Of a DNA stretch of 64,000 nucleotides, positions 35,552-43,609 are shown piece after piece. The DNA is from Saccharopolyspora indica. Lineage in GTDB: Bacteria; Actinomycetota; Actinomycetes; Mycobacteriales; Pseudonocardiaceae. Position numbers and translations under genes: made by a program. Where the stretch lies: positions 62,001-126,000 of the forward strand of contig NZ_JAQGLB010000021.1 in the NCBI RefSeq assembly GCF_027853965.1. The letters run 5' to 3'. Under the pieces are notes generated by a model. The model was not told the origin of the DNA. It worked only from the letters and a program-made list of their open reading frames with translations, and did not search any database. The stretch's first letter is position 1. The number at the start of each line of letters is the position of its first letter.

Positions 35552-36499
35552 ATGACCAGCTCGATCACCGACGCCGCGCACCGCATCCAGGAGCGCGGCC
35601 CCAGCGAGCCGCGGGCCGCCCGCGATCCGGTGAACCTGCCGATGATCAACAACTGGGTGGAGGCCATCGGCGACCGCAACCCGGTCTACACCGACGAATC
35701 CGCCGCTGCCGCTTCCGTCCACGGTGGACTGGTGGCGCCGCCGGCGATGGCGCAGGTCTGGACGATGGGCGGGCTGCACCCGCAGCGCGATCCGGCGGAT
35801 CCGCTCTACGCCATGATGGCCGAGCTCGACGACGCCGGGTTCACCTCGGTGGTGGCGACCAACTGCGAGCAGACCTACCACCGGTACCTGCGGCACGGCG
35901 AGCAGGTCACCGTCTCGACCAGGCTGGACAGCGTGGTCGGGCCGAAGACCACGGCGCTCGGCGAGGGCTGGTTCGTCACCACCCGCAACACCTGGTTCGT
36001 CGACGGCGAACCGGTCGCCGAGATGCTCTTCCGGGTGCTGAAGTTCCGCCCGCCGGAGCAGAAGCCCGAGACGCCGAAGCGCGAAACCGGCACCGCGGTC
36101 ATCCGCCCGGCCATCGGCGCCGACACCGCGTACTTCTGGGAGGGCACGGCGGCCGGTGAGCTGCGCATCCAGCGCTGCGGCCAGTGCGGGTTGCTGCGGC
36201 ACCCGCCGGGGCCGATGTGCCCGGAGTGCGGTGCCACCAAGCGGATCCACCTCGTCTCCGAGGGCCGCGGCGAGATCTACAGCTACGTCGTGCACCACCA
36301 CCCACCGGTGCCCGGCAAGGAGCTGCCGCTGGTGGTCGCCCTGGTCGAGCTGGACGAGGGAGTGCGGGTGCTCGGCGAACTGCACGGCGTGCAGCCGGAC
36401 GAAGTCGCGGTCGGCCAACGGGTCGCGGTCGACTTCCAGCGCGTGGACGAAGAACTCACGCTGCCGATCTGGCGGCCCGAGCCGACGGAGGCTCCATGA
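35552..36499 (+). CDS. chsH2: ChsH2: MaoC-like hydratase fused to DUF35
   Basis: 315 residues in two domains: N-terminal MaoC-like hot dog (MINNWVEAIGDRNPVYTDES, about 35-55) lacking the full catalytic dyad, and C-terminal DUF35 with a zinc ribbon RCGQCGLLRHPPGPMCPECG (about 210-230) plus OB fold. Matches Rv3542c. ChsH1-ChsH2 hydrates the 17,20-enoyl-CoA of the steroid side chain, and the DUF35 domain docks Ltp2. The stop overlaps the chsH1 start (ATGA). Confidence 0.93.
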   Translation: MTSSITDAAHRIQERGPSEPRAARDPVNLPMINNWVEAIGDRNPVYTDESAAAASVHGGLVAPPAMAQVWTMGGLHPQRDPADPLYAMMAELDDAGFTSVVATNCEQTYHRYLRHGEQVTVSTRLDSVVGPKTTALGEGWFVTTRNTWFVDGEPVAEMLFRVLKFRPPEQKPETPKRETGTAVIRPAIGADTAYFWEGTAAGELRIQRCGQCGLLRHPPGPMCPECGATKRIHLVSEGRGEIYSYVVHHHPPVPGKELPLVVALVELDEGVRVLGELHGVQPDEVAVGQRVAVDFQRVDEELTLPIWRPEPTEAP

Positions 36500-36921
36500 C
36501 GCTCGCGCGTACGAGATCGCTCGCCGAGGTCTCCATCGGCGATGCCTTGCCGGAGGAGCGGATCGAGGTCACGCCGACGTTCGTGGTCAGCACGGCCATC
36601 GCCACGCGTGACTTCCAGGACGTCCACCACGACCGCGACCTGGCCGTGGCCAAGGGCTCGAAGGACATCTTCATCAACATCCTCACCACGACCGGCCTGG
36701 TGCAGCGCTACGTGACCGACTGGGCGGGCCCGGAGGCGCTGGTGCGCGGCGTGGCGATCAAGCTCGGCGTGCCCTGCTACGCCTACGAGGAGCTGACGCT
36801 GCACGGCCAGGTGCTGGAACGCGACGGTGCGGTGCTGATCGTGGAGGTTCTGGGCCGCAACAGCCTGGGCACCCACGTCAGCGGCACCGTCCGGGTCGAA
36901 CTGCCGGAGGTGGCGGGATGA
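36496..36921 (+). CDS. chsH1: ChsH1: MaoC-like hydratase, catalytic subunit
   Basis: 141 residues, MaoC fold, matching Rv3541c: FVVSTAIATRDFQDVHHDRDLAVAKGSKDIFINILTTTGLVQRYVTDW, where D in RDFQD and H in VHHD are the hydratase residues. Forms an alpha2beta2 complex with ChsH2. Start overlaps the chsH2 stop. Followed by a leader cassette that separates it from ltp2 by 164 bp. Confidence 0.93.
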   Translation: MTLARTRSLAEVSIGDALPEERIEVTPTFVVSTAIATRDFQDVHHDRDLAVAKGSKDIFINILTTTGLVQRYVTDWAGPEALVRGVAIKLGVPCYAYEELTLHGQVLERDGAVLIVEVLGRNSLGTHVSGTVRVELPEVAG

Positions 36922-36923
36922 TG

Positions 36924-37079
36924 AGCAGCCCTGTGTCAACCCCAGTCCTGCAAAACCGCACCTCAGGGGAACGTGACGCAAACCGGCCACGAGAAACCCC
37001 GAAAACGCAAGAAGAACCCCATGCGCAACCACCACTGTGAATCGCGGAGAGGCGGATGAGGGAATCGCGGAGAGGCGGA
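36924..37079 (+). repeat. Leader cassette, copy B (chsH1-ltp2 gap)
   Basis: Begins directly after the chsH1 stop. Contains AACCGCACCTCAGGGGAACG, the CGCAACCACCACTGTGAATCG segment and a tandemly repeated tail GAATCGCGGAGAGGCGGA, placing GGAGAGG nine bases before the ltp2 ATG. A 40-codon frame opens at 36919/36922 (ATGATGAGCAGCC), reads through the conserved NRTSGERD peptide and ends TGA at 37038-37040. Confidence 0.85.
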
Positions 37080-37085
37080 ACAAGC

Positions 37086-38258
37086 ATGAGCGGGTTCTCC
37101 GGCAGCGCGGCGGTCGTGGGCATCGGCGCCACCGAGTTCTCCAAGGACTCCGGTCGCAGCGAGCTGCAGCTGGCCGCCGAGGCGGTGCGCGCCGCGCTCG
37201 CCGACGCGGGACTGGAACCGTCCGATGTGGATGGTCTGGTCACCTTCACCATGGACACCAACACCGAGGTCGCGGTGGCGCGCGAGCTGGGCATCCCGGA
37301 GCTGAGCTTCTTCAGCCGGATCCACTACGGCGGCGGCGCGGCGTGCGCGACGGTGCAGCAGGCCGCGATGGCGGTCGCCACCGGCATGGCCGAGGTCGTG
37401 GTCTGCTACCGGGCGTTCAACGAGCGCTCCGGCAACCGCTTCGGGCAGGTGCAGTCCGCGCTCGCGGGCGCACCGACCTCGACGGGCCTGGACAACAGCT
37501 GGACCTACCCGATGGGTGTGGCCACGCCCGGCGCGCAGGTCGCCATGTTCGCCCGCCGCTACATGCACGCCTACGGCGCGACCAGCGAGGACTTCGGCCG
37601 GGTGGCGGTGGCCGACCGCAAGCACGCGGCGACCAACCCGAACGCCTGGTTCTACCAGCGGCCGATCACCCTGGCCGACCACCAGGCCTCGCGCTGGATC
37701 ACCGAACCGCTGCGGCTGCTGGACTGCTGCCAGGAGAGCGACGGCGGCGTGGCGATCGTGGTGACCAGCCCGCAGCGGGCGCGCGACCTGCCGAACCCGC
37801 CCGCCCTGGTGGCCGCCGCGGCGCAGGGCAGCGGCAGCGACCAGTTCACCATGACCAGCTACTACCGCGACGACCTCACCGCGCTGCCGGAACTCGGCGT
37901 GGTGGCCAGGCAGCTGTGGCAGCAGGCCGGGATCGGGCCGCAGGAGGTGCAGGTCGGCATCCTCTACGACCACTTCACCCCGTTCGTGCTGGTGCAGCTG
38001 GAGGAACTGGGGTTCTGCGGACGCGGCGAGGCCAAGGACTTCATCGCCGACGGCGCGATCGAGCTCGGCGGCCGGCTGCCGCTGAACACCCACGGCGGTC
38101 AGCTGGGCGAGGCCTACATCCACGGCATGAACGGCATCGCCGAAGCGGTCCGCCAGATCCGCGGCACGGCGGTCAACCAGGTCGCCGACGTCGGCCACGT
38201 CCTGGTCACCGCGGGCACCGGCGTGCCCACCAGCGGCCTGGTCCTGGCCGCGGCCTGA
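37086..38258 (+). CDS. ltp2: Ltp2 thiolase-like retro-aldolase
   Basis: 390 residues of the thiolase/SCP2 family matching Ltp2 (Rv3540c): AAVVGIGATEFSKDSGRSELQLAAEAVRAALADAGL, GGGAACATVQQAAMAVATGMAEVVVCYRAFNERS and PLNTHGGQLGEAYIHGMNGIAEAVRQIRG. Thiolase Cys chemistry is not used; Ltp2 cleaves the 17-hydroxy side chain CoA ester to androstenedione and propionyl-CoA when bound to the ChsH2 DUF35 domain. ATG at 37086 uses the Shine-Dalgarno sequence brought by the leader cassette. Confidence 0.93.
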   Translation: MSGFSGSAAVVGIGATEFSKDSGRSELQLAAEAVRAALADAGLEPSDVDGLVTFTMDTNTEVAVARELGIPELSFFSRIHYGGGAACATVQQAAMAVATGMAEVVVCYRAFNERSGNRFGQVQSALAGAPTSTGLDNSWTYPMGVATPGAQVAMFARRYMHAYGATSEDFGRVAVADRKHAATNPNAWFYQRPITLADHQASRWITEPLRLLDCCQESDGGVAIVVTSPQRARDLPNPPALVAAAAQGSGSDQFTMTSYYRDDLTALPELGVVARQLWQQAGIGPQEVQVGILYDHFTPFVLVQLEELGFCGRGEAKDFIADGAIELGGRLPLNTHGGQLGEAYIHGMNGIAEAVRQIRGTAVNQVADVGHVLVTAGTGVPTSGLVLAAA

Positions 38259-38284
38259 ATGCCTGCTGGTGGCATCCGCCGACA

Positions 38285-38941
38285 TCAGGGGCCGGGCTGG
38301 ACGAGACCGGATTCGTAGGCGCAGATGACCGCCTGGATCCGGTCCCGCAGGCCGAGCTTGGCCAGCACGTTGCTGACGTGGCTCTTCACCGTGTGCTCGC
38401 TGACCACCAGCTCCGCGGCGATCTCCGCGTTCGACATGCCCCTGCCGAGCAGCGCCAGGGTCTCCCGCTCCCGTCCGGTCAGCGCCTCCAGGCCGCGCGG
38501 GCTGACCGGCGGGCGGGCGTTGCGCCGGACGACGTCGTCGATGAGCCGCCGCGTCACGGTCGGCGCGAGCAGCGACTCCCCGGCGCACACGACCCGGACG
38601 GCGTGGACCAGGTCGTCGCGGCGGGTGTCCTTGAGCAGGAATCCGCTGGCCCCGGCGCGCAGCGCGCCGTAGACGTAGTCGTCGTCGTCGAAGGTGGTCA
38701 GCACGAGCGCTCTGGTCGCGGTCGTGGCGCAGATGACCTCGGTCGCCTCGATCCCGTCCACGTTCGGCATCCGGACGTCGACGAGCGCGATGTCCGGTCG
38801 GTGCTGCCGCACCGCCTCGATGGCCGCCGCGCCGTCCTCGGCCTCGGCGACCACGGTGATGTCCGGCTGGGCGTCGAGGATCATCGCGATCCCGCTGCGC
38901 GCGAGCTCCTGGTCATCGGCGACCACGACCCGGATGCTCAT
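38285..38941 (-). CDS. NarL/LuxR-type response regulator
   Basis: 218 residues: receiver domain with acidic pocket DD (about 9-10), phospho-acceptor D in ALVDVRMPNVDG (about 54), T in LTTFDDDDYV and K in FLLKDT; then a LuxR helix-turn-helix LTGRERETLALLGRGMSNAEIAAELVVSEHTVKSHVSNVLAKLGLRDR. No histidine kinase gene is beside it, so it is an orphan within the window. ATG at 38941, GGAG upstream. Convergent with ltp2 across 26 bp; no link to steroids is shown. Confidence 0.92.
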   Translation of the reverse strand: MSIRVVVADDQELARSGIAMILDAQPDITVVAEAEDGAAAIEAVRQHRPDIALVDVRMPNVDGIEATEVICATTATRALVLTTFDDDDYVYGALRAGASGFLLKDTRRDDLVHAVRVVCAGESLLAPTVTRRLIDDVVRRNARPPVSPRGLEALTGRERETLALLGRGMSNAEIAAELVVSEHTVKSHVSNVLAKLGLRDRIQAVICAYESGLVQPGP

Positions 38942-39100
38942 CGGATCTCCACCGGTCGGGTTCGGGGAACAGCGACATGACGCGACGAATCCTATGCGGA
39001 GGGCCTGATGGGTACGTCGTGCGCGCCGGGTTCGCCAGAAGCATGCGACCACGTTCCCGGTAACCCGGTGGTGCGCGCATCGCCGACGCGACCGGTGTTC

Positions 39101-39122
39101 GGCTCCCCCGCGCGGGGGAGCC
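39101..39122. terminator. GC-rich palindrome after the 58-residue gene
   Basis: GGCTCCCCCGC followed directly by its reverse complement, nine bases past the stop of the small minus-strand gene. Likely a stem terminator without a T-tract. Confidence 0.65.
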
Positions 39123-39130
39123 GGACCCGG

Positions 39131-39307
39131 CTAGCAGGACTGGCCGCACTTGATGCAGACCAGACCACCGCCCTGCTTCGGGATCGGGGCGTGACCGCCG
39201 CCCTGCGGGCATTCGTCCATGCGCAGGACGGTGGTCCACTTGCCGGGCGGTGTGGTCCAGGTTCGGGTTCCTGCGTGGTGGCCCTGGAGTACGCCGCTGA
39301 CACCCAT
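39131..39307 (-). CDS. Small Cys-tailed protein, 58 residues
   Basis: A short gene ending in CIKCGQSC, preceded by MDECPQGGGHAPIPKQGGG, giving four cysteines and a His that could form a zinc ribbon. The N-terminal half (GVLQGHHAGTRTWTTPPGKWTTV) is basic and glycine/threonine rich. The ATG at 39307 has AGGAGC seven bases upstream, and a palindrome follows the stop, which supports a real gene. No family recognised. Confidence 0.65.
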   Translation of the reverse strand: MGVSGVLQGHHAGTRTWTTPPGKWTTVLRMDECPQGGGHAPIPKQGGGLVCIKCGQSC

Positions 39308-39427
39308 TGTTTCGCTCCTGATCATCGTGCTCTCAGGACTTCACGTCGGCTGAGATCGCCTCGAAGAAAAGGTGCAAACGGTCGGCCTCTTGGGGGAATT
39401 CGGCGCGGACGGTGGAGCCACCGGGTC

Positions 39428-40477
39428 TCAGGCCAGCGCGTCGAGCCCCCGGTGCAGGGCGGAGCGCAACTGCTCCCGCAGCTCGTCGGAGGCCTCGACG
39501 GTGAACTCGGCGCCGAGCGTGGCCAGCGCGGTGATGTGCCGGGTGAACTGCGACAACGAGTCCTCGCCGAGCTCGACGGCGCAGCTGTCGGCGCCGGTCG
39601 GGGACACCCGGCCCGGCAGCAGCGGGTGCAGGTGTTCGCGCACCGACTCCGCGGGCGCTCGCACCGCGACCCGCGCGGTGTAGCGGTAGGGCGCGTCGGC
39701 GATGGAGCGGCGGAGGTAGTCCGCGGCGCTGGCGGCGGGCAGCTCGCGCGGCTCGAAGCGGCGGCCGGTGGCCAGCAGGCCGCGCAGGCGGTCGGCGCGG
39801 AAGGTGCGCCAGTCGTCGCGCTCGGGGTCGAAGGCGACCAGGTACCACCGGCCCACGACGGCCACCAGGCTGTGCGGCTCCACCCGGCGGGACTGCACCG
39901 CGCCGTCGCGCTTGACGTAGTCGAAGGACAGGACTTCGCGGTCCCGGCAGGCCGCCGCGGCGGTGGCCAGCGTCGCGGCGTCGACCTGCGGACCGTCGCG
40001 CACCACCATCGGCACGGTGGCCCCGGACACGGCGGCCACCCGGCCGCGCAGCCGGGCCGGGAGCACCTGCTCCAGCTTGGCCAGAGCGCGGACCGAGCTC
40101 TCCTCGATGCCGGTGACGCTCCCGCTGGCGGCGGTGAGCAGCCCGGCGGCCACCGCCACCGCCTCGTCGTCGTCGAGCAGCAGCGGCGGCAGGTCCTTGC
40201 CGGAGGCGAGCCGGTACCCGCCCGCGGTCCCGGTCGTCGAGGACACCGGGTAGCCGAGCTCCCGCAGCCGCTCGACGTCCCGCCGCACGGTCCGCCCGGT
40301 GACCTCCAGCCGGTCGGCGAGCTCGGCTCCGGACCACTCCCGCCTGCTCTGCAGCAACGACAACAACCGGAGCAACCGCGCAGACGGCCCCGCAGTCCCG
40401 CCTCTCCGCGATTTTTCAGTGGTGGTTGCGTTCCGGGTTGATCTTGCGTTGTGCGGTTTCTTGGGGCTGGGTTGCAT
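39428..40477 (-). CDS. WYL-domain transcriptional regulator (DeoR/HTH_11 type)
   Basis: Core protein: N-terminal helix-turn-helix SARLLRLLSLLQSRREWSGAELADRLEVTGRTVRRDVERLRELGYPVSST, then the WYL domain DREVLSFDYVKRDGAVQSRRVEPHSLVAVVGRWYLVAFDPERDDWRTFRADRL and a WCX-like C-terminus. The normal start just before SARLL is missing; the frame continues upstream into leader cassette D, and ATG 40477 there (AGGGG upstream) would add about 30 cassette-coded residues. A TTG inside the first helix is the other option. Likely represses the divergent oxidase. Confidence 0.85.
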   Translation of the reverse strand: MQPSPKKPHNARSTRNATTTEKSRRGGTAGPSARLLRLLSLLQSRREWSGAELADRLEVTGRTVRRDVERLRELGYPVSSTTGTAGGYRLASGKDLPPLLLDDDEAVAVAAGLLTAASGSVTGIEESSVRALAKLEQVLPARLRGRVAAVSGATVPMVVRDGPQVDAATLATAAAACRDREVLSFDYVKRDGAVQSRRVEPHSLVAVVGRWYLVAFDPERDDWRTFRADRLRGLLATGRRFEPRELPAASAADYLRRSIADAPYRYTARVAVRAPAESVREHLHPLLPGRVSPTGADSCAVELGEDSLSQFTRHITALATLGAEFTVEASDELREQLRSALHRGLDALA

Positions 40478-40527
40478 CACGGTCCCCTGAGGTGCGGTTG
40501 GGCAGGGCTCGGTACTGGGGGTGTTGT
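40395..40527 (-). repeat. Leader cassette, copy D (reverse), at the WYL gene start
   Basis: Same element as 20466, 36924 and 49200, reading minus: ACAACACCCCCAG, AACCGCACCTCAGGGGACC, CAAGAAACCGC, CGCAACCACCACTG, then CGGAGAGGCGGGAC joined directly to WYL codons without an ATG. Confidence 0.85.
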
Positions 40528-40535
40528 GCGGCCAT
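40416..40535 (-). CDS. 39-residue leader ORF within cassette D
   Basis: ATG at 40535 to TGA at 40416. The peptide begins [20 protein letters not shown] and ends NPERNHH. The same reading frame is conserved in the other cassettes: NRTSGDRD and QPQET in copies A and C, NRTSGERD in B. In A and D it stops right after RNHH; in C it runs on into hsaG. Whether it is translated is unknown; substitutions are not concentrated at third positions, so DNA- or RNA-level conservation is an alternative. Confidence 0.45.
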   Translation of the reverse strand: MAAQHPQYRALPNRTSGDRDATQPQETAQRKINPERNHH

Positions 40536-40564
40536 TGTCCCAGCCTTTAGGACAAGCTCTGTCC
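40535..40564. promoter_or_regulatory. Candidate WYL operator
   Basis: Perfect inverted repeat TTGTCC (40535-40540) / GGACAA (40550-40555), with a third half-site TGTCC at 40560-40564, in the divergent promoter region between the WYL regulator and the oxidase gene. It abuts the leader cassette. Confidence 0.5.
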
Positions 40565-40588
40565 GGAAGGGTGGTTAGGGTCGTCGGC

Positions 40589-41932
40589 ATGAACGAGTTC
40601 TCCGCACTGAGCACCGCCATCCTGCCCACCGACGACCGCTTCGCCGCCGAGATCTCCGGGTTCCAGACCTTCCGGGGTCGTCGGCCGGACGTCGTGGTGG
40701 CGGCGACCGGTGCGGAGGACGTGCGGGTTGCCGTTGAGTTCGCCGCGCGTCGTGGCCTGGCCGTTGCCGTGCAGAGCCAGGGGCACGGCGTGGCCGCCGA
40801 GGTGGCGGGCGGAGTGCTGATCAGCACCGGCCGGATGGGCGGGGTGCGGATCGACGCCGAACGGCGCACGGCGTGGTTCGAGGCGGGCGTGCAGTGGGGC
40901 TCGGTCGTCCAGGCCGCGGCGGAGTTCGGGTTGGCACCGCTGTCCGGGAGCGCGCCGCACGTCGGTGCGGTGTCCTACACGCTCGGCGGCGGGCTGGGCC
41001 ACCTCGCCCGGCGCTACGGCTACGCCGCCGACCACGTGCGGGCCGTCGAGATCGTCACGGCCGACGGGCAGCTGCGGCGCGTCACCGCCGAGTCCGACCC
41101 GGAGCTGCACTGGGCGCTGTGCGGTGCGGGCGGCAACTTCGGGGTGGTGACCGGGATGGAGGTCGACCTGTTCCCGGTGCCGGAGCTCTTCGGCGGGGCG
41201 CTGTACTTCGACGCGCACCAGGTCGAGGACGTGCTGACGACCTGGCAGCGGTGGACCCGCGACCTGCCCGGGGAGATGACCTCCTCGGTCGCGCTGGTGC
41301 CGTTCCCTGACGTCCCGGCGCTCCCGGAACCGCTGCGCGGACGCCACGTCGCGCACGTGCGCATCGCTCATGCCGGTGACCCGGCGGAGGGGGAGCGGCT
41401 GGTCGAGCCGCTGCGCGCGGTCGGACCGCGGCTGATCGACTCGGTGCGCGTGATGCCGTACCGCGAGGTCGGCACGATCTGCAACGACCCGGTGCAGCCG
41501 ATGCCGTACGTGACGACCAACGCGATGCTGCGGGAAATCGACGACGCGGCGATCAAGATCCTGCTGGACCTGGTCGGCCCCGGCGCACCGCAGCGCTGCG
41601 TGGTCGAGATCCGCCACCTCGGCGGCGCCCTGTCGCAGCCGGCCGCGAACTGCGTCGGCAACCGGGACGCGGCCTACGTCCTGGGCCTGAACTCGAAGGT
41701 CGACGACAACACGGCCGACGCTGCCAACACCCTGCAGAACCACGTCATGGACGAGATGCGCCACTGGTCGACCGGAGGCCGCTGCCTCAACTTCCTGGCC
41801 GGCGGCAGCGCCAACCCCGAAGACGTCCGAGCCGCCTACGACGCACCCGACTACACCCACCTGCAAACCCTCAAGTCGACCTACGACCCGACCAACACCT
41901 TCCGCCTCAACCACAACATCCCACCGGCCTGA
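40589..41932 (+). CDS. FAD-linked oxidase (PCMH/BBE type)
   Basis: 447 residues: PCMH FAD domain with the flavin-linking His in VQSQGHGVAAEVAGG (about 65-80), GVQWGSVVQAAAEFGLAPLSGSAPHVGAVSYTLGGGLGHLARRYGYAADHV, and a BBE tail YDAPDYTHLQTLKSTYDPTNTFRLNHNIPP. The second covalent Cys of bicovalent BBE enzymes is not present at the usual G-x-C-x-x-V-G site (LSGSAPHVG here). Oxidises an alcohol or sugar-like substrate; substrate unknown. Divergent from the WYL regulator. ATG at 40589. Confidence 0.88.
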   Translation: MNEFSALSTAILPTDDRFAAEISGFQTFRGRRPDVVVAATGAEDVRVAVEFAARRGLAVAVQSQGHGVAAEVAGGVLISTGRMGGVRIDAERRTAWFEAGVQWGSVVQAAAEFGLAPLSGSAPHVGAVSYTLGGGLGHLARRYGYAADHVRAVEIVTADGQLRRVTAESDPELHWALCGAGGNFGVVTGMEVDLFPVPELFGGALYFDAHQVEDVLTTWQRWTRDLPGEMTSSVALVPFPDVPALPEPLRGRHVAHVRIAHAGDPAEGERLVEPLRAVGPRLIDSVRVMPYREVGTICNDPVQPMPYVTTNAMLREIDDAAIKILLDLVGPGAPQRCVVEIRHLGGALSQPAANCVGNRDAAYVLGLNSKVDDNTADAANTLQNHVMDEMRHWSTGGRCLNFLAGGSANPEDVRAAYDAPDYTHLQTLKSTYDPTNTFRLNHNIPPA

Positions 41933-41942
41933 TCTTGACGAG

Positions 41943-41989
41943 GTGAAGGGCACCTTTCGCCGAGTAAGCGGGTGAAAGGTGCCCTTCAC
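41943..41989. terminator. GTGAAGGGCACC-family hairpin, copy 3
   Basis: GTGAAGGGCACCTTTCGCC paired with GGTGAAAGGTGCCCTTCAC, directly after the oxidase gene. Confidence 0.8.
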
Positions 41990-42070
41990 TCATTCCTCGA
42001 TCGTGATCGCGCGGGCGAAGCATCCGCACCGCCCTGCCGCGACCGCGACGTTCGTGCGAATGGGTTGCAG

Positions 42071-42117
42071 GTGAAGGGCACCTTTCGCCAAGTATGGTGG
42101 TGAAAGGTGCCCTTCAC
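42071..42117. terminator. GTGAAGGGCACC-family hairpin, copy 4
   Basis: Second copy 82 bp after copy 3 (arms GTGAAGGGCACCTTTC / GAAAGGTGCCCTTCAC), nearer the end of the convergent kshB gene. Two tandem terminators between convergent genes; the rest of the 243-bp gap holds nothing else seen. Confidence 0.8.
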
Positions 42118-42175
42118 TCCTCACCTGATCGTGATCCCCCGCGGGGGTAGCGCTCTCTCGACGCGTGCGAGCGGG

Positions 42176-43201
42176 TCACTCGTAGGAGATGTGGATCTCG
42201 TCGGTGATGGGGAGGGATTGGCAGGCGAGGATGATTCCCTCGTCGAGGTCTTCCTGCTCCAGGACCGAGTTCTCCAGCATCTTGACCTCGCCGCGGTCGA
42301 TCCGGCAGGCGCAGGCGCTGCAGGCGCCTTCGCGGCAGGAGAACGGGGCCGCCACCCCGTTGTCCAGGAGGACGTCGAGCAGGCGTTGCTGGCGGGGCCA
42401 GCGGAGCTTGTGGTGCTTGCCGTCGAGGTCGAGCTCGACCGTCGCGTCGTCGGCCGCGGTCGGTTCCGCCGGGGCGGCCTGCTCGGTGCGCTTCTTGCGC
42501 TCGAACGGGTTGCGCTTGAGGGAGACGAAGCGCTCGATGTGGGTTCTCGCGCGGGGAACTTCCAGGTCGCGCAGTGCTTCCTCGGCGGTGTCCATGAAGC
42601 CGCCCGGGCCGCAGACGAAGCACTCGCGGTCGGCGAACGGGCGGGCCAGCTCGCGCAGCGCCGGGGCCGTCGGCAGGCCCTGGACCGACTCCAGCCAGTG
42701 CACCACCACCAGGCGGTCCGGGTGCCGGGCCACCAGTTCCCGCAGCTCGGCGTCGAAGATGACCGCGTCCTGGTGCTGGTTGGCGTAGATCAGCGCGATC
42801 CGCCCGACGCCCGCCGCCAGCACGGACTTCGCGATGGACAGCACCGGCGTGATGCCGCTGCCCGCGGCCAGCAGCAGCACGTCGGCGTCCAGCGAGCCCG
42901 GGACGAACGCGCCCGACGGCGGCAGGACGTCCACTTCGGACCCGGCGACCACGTTGTCGCACAACCAGTTCGACCCGTACCCGGCCCGCTTCACCGTGAC
43001 CTGCAGCGCGTCGTCCACGTGCGGCGAGCTGGACAGCGAGTAGCTGCGCGCGACGGATCCGGTGCGGTCGCTGGGAATCCGCAGCGTGAGGAACTGGCCG
43101 GGCCGGTAGGACCAGCCCGCTGGTGCCTCGAACACCAGCGAGCGGCTCTCGCTCGTCTCCTCGACTACCGCGACGACCCGCAACCGAACGGGCTCAGGCA
43201 T
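42176..43201 (-). CDS. kshB: KshB, reductase of 3-ketosteroid 9alpha-hydroxylase
   Basis: 341 residues: FAD-binding SVARSYSLSS (about 50-60), NAD-binding VLLLAAGSGITPVLSIAKSVL and CFVCGPGGFMDTAEEAL, and a C-terminal plant-type 2Fe-2S domain with CREGACSACAC and distal ILACQS. This ferredoxin:NAD reductase layout matches KshB (Rv3571), which passes electrons from NADH to KshA. ATG at 43201, with GAGGAG six bases upstream, preferred to GTG 43204. Last gene of the kstD-kshA operon, after a 93-bp gap with palindromic ATTTC/GAAAT motifs. Confidence 0.93.
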   Translation of the reverse strand: MPEPVRLRVVAVVEETSESRSLVFEAPAGWSYRPGQFLTLRIPSDRTGSVARSYSLSSSPHVDDALQVTVKRAGYGSNWLCDNVVAGSEVDVLPPSGAFVPGSLDADVLLLAAGSGITPVLSIAKSVLAAGVGRIALIYANQHQDAVIFDAELRELVARHPDRLVVVHWLESVQGLPTAPALRELARPFADRECFVCGPGGFMDTAEEALRDLEVPRARTHIERFVSLKRNPFERKKRTEQAAPAEPTAADDATVELDLDGKHHKLRWPRQQRLLDVLLDNGVAAPFSCREGACSACACRIDRGEVKMLENSVLEQEDLDEGIILACQSLPITDEIHISYE

Positions 43202-43234
43202 CACTGGCTCCTCTGGGTGAACACCGCGACTTCC

Positions 43235-43290
43235 ACTGAAATCGAAGATCCGATTTCAATGGAAATCGGGGACCTGATTTCCATTGAAGT
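43235..43290. repeat. Imperfect GATTTC/GAAATC palindromes before kshB
   Basis: Three related units TTCCACTGAAATCG, GATTTCAATGGAAATC and GATTTCCATTGAAG in the only sizeable gap of the kstD-kshA-kshB operon. They may be decayed relatives of the GTCAATTTCGT palindromes or a binding site. Confidence 0.5.
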
Positions 43291-43294
43291 TGCG

Positions 43295-43609
43295 TCAGGG
43301 CGGCGGCAGGCGGCCGTCGCCTGCCGCTGCGGCGATGCTGCGCTGCAGGTCGGGGCAGGATTCCACGACCTCGCCCGGAGTGCAGGCGGCGAACACCGCG
43401 CACTGCCGGGCGCTCTCGGCGCTCCACTGGACGCTGGTGTGCTGCGGGCTGTTCTTCTTCGCCAGCACCCGCGCCGCGCACCGCTCGCACTCGACCGGGC
43501 GCAGACCGTCGCGCAGGTAGGCGTCGCGGTCGGCGACCGTGCCCTCGCGCACCGCGGCGCGCTGGTGCGGCCGGTCGGCGAGGTCGGGTGCCTTGGCCCA
43601 GCTGGACAT
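43295..43609 (-). CDS. Small Cys-rich protein in the kshA-kshB operon
   Basis: 104 residues, start overlapping the kshA stop (ATGA). Cysteines: CERC (about 46-49), then a C in RQCAVFAAC and VESCPDL. The spacing C-x2-C ... C-x5-C ... C could bind a metal. SSPQHTSVQW-like segment (KNSPQHTSVQWSAES) precedes it. No named family. Tight coupling between the oxygenase and its reductase suggests a part in the 9alpha-hydroxylation system (assembly, electron transfer or stability), which is inference from position. Confidence 0.75.
   Translation of the reverse strand: MSSWAKAPDLADRPHQRAAVREGTVADRDAYLRDGLRPVECERCAARVLAKKNSPQHTSVQWSAESARQCAVFAACTPGEVVESCPDLQRSIAAAAGDGRLPPP

Noticed and set aside
39333-39427. 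A short ORF ending FFEAISADVKS downstream of the WYL gene
   Set aside because: No start with a ribosome-binding site close by; frame overlaps the WYL gene in shadow.
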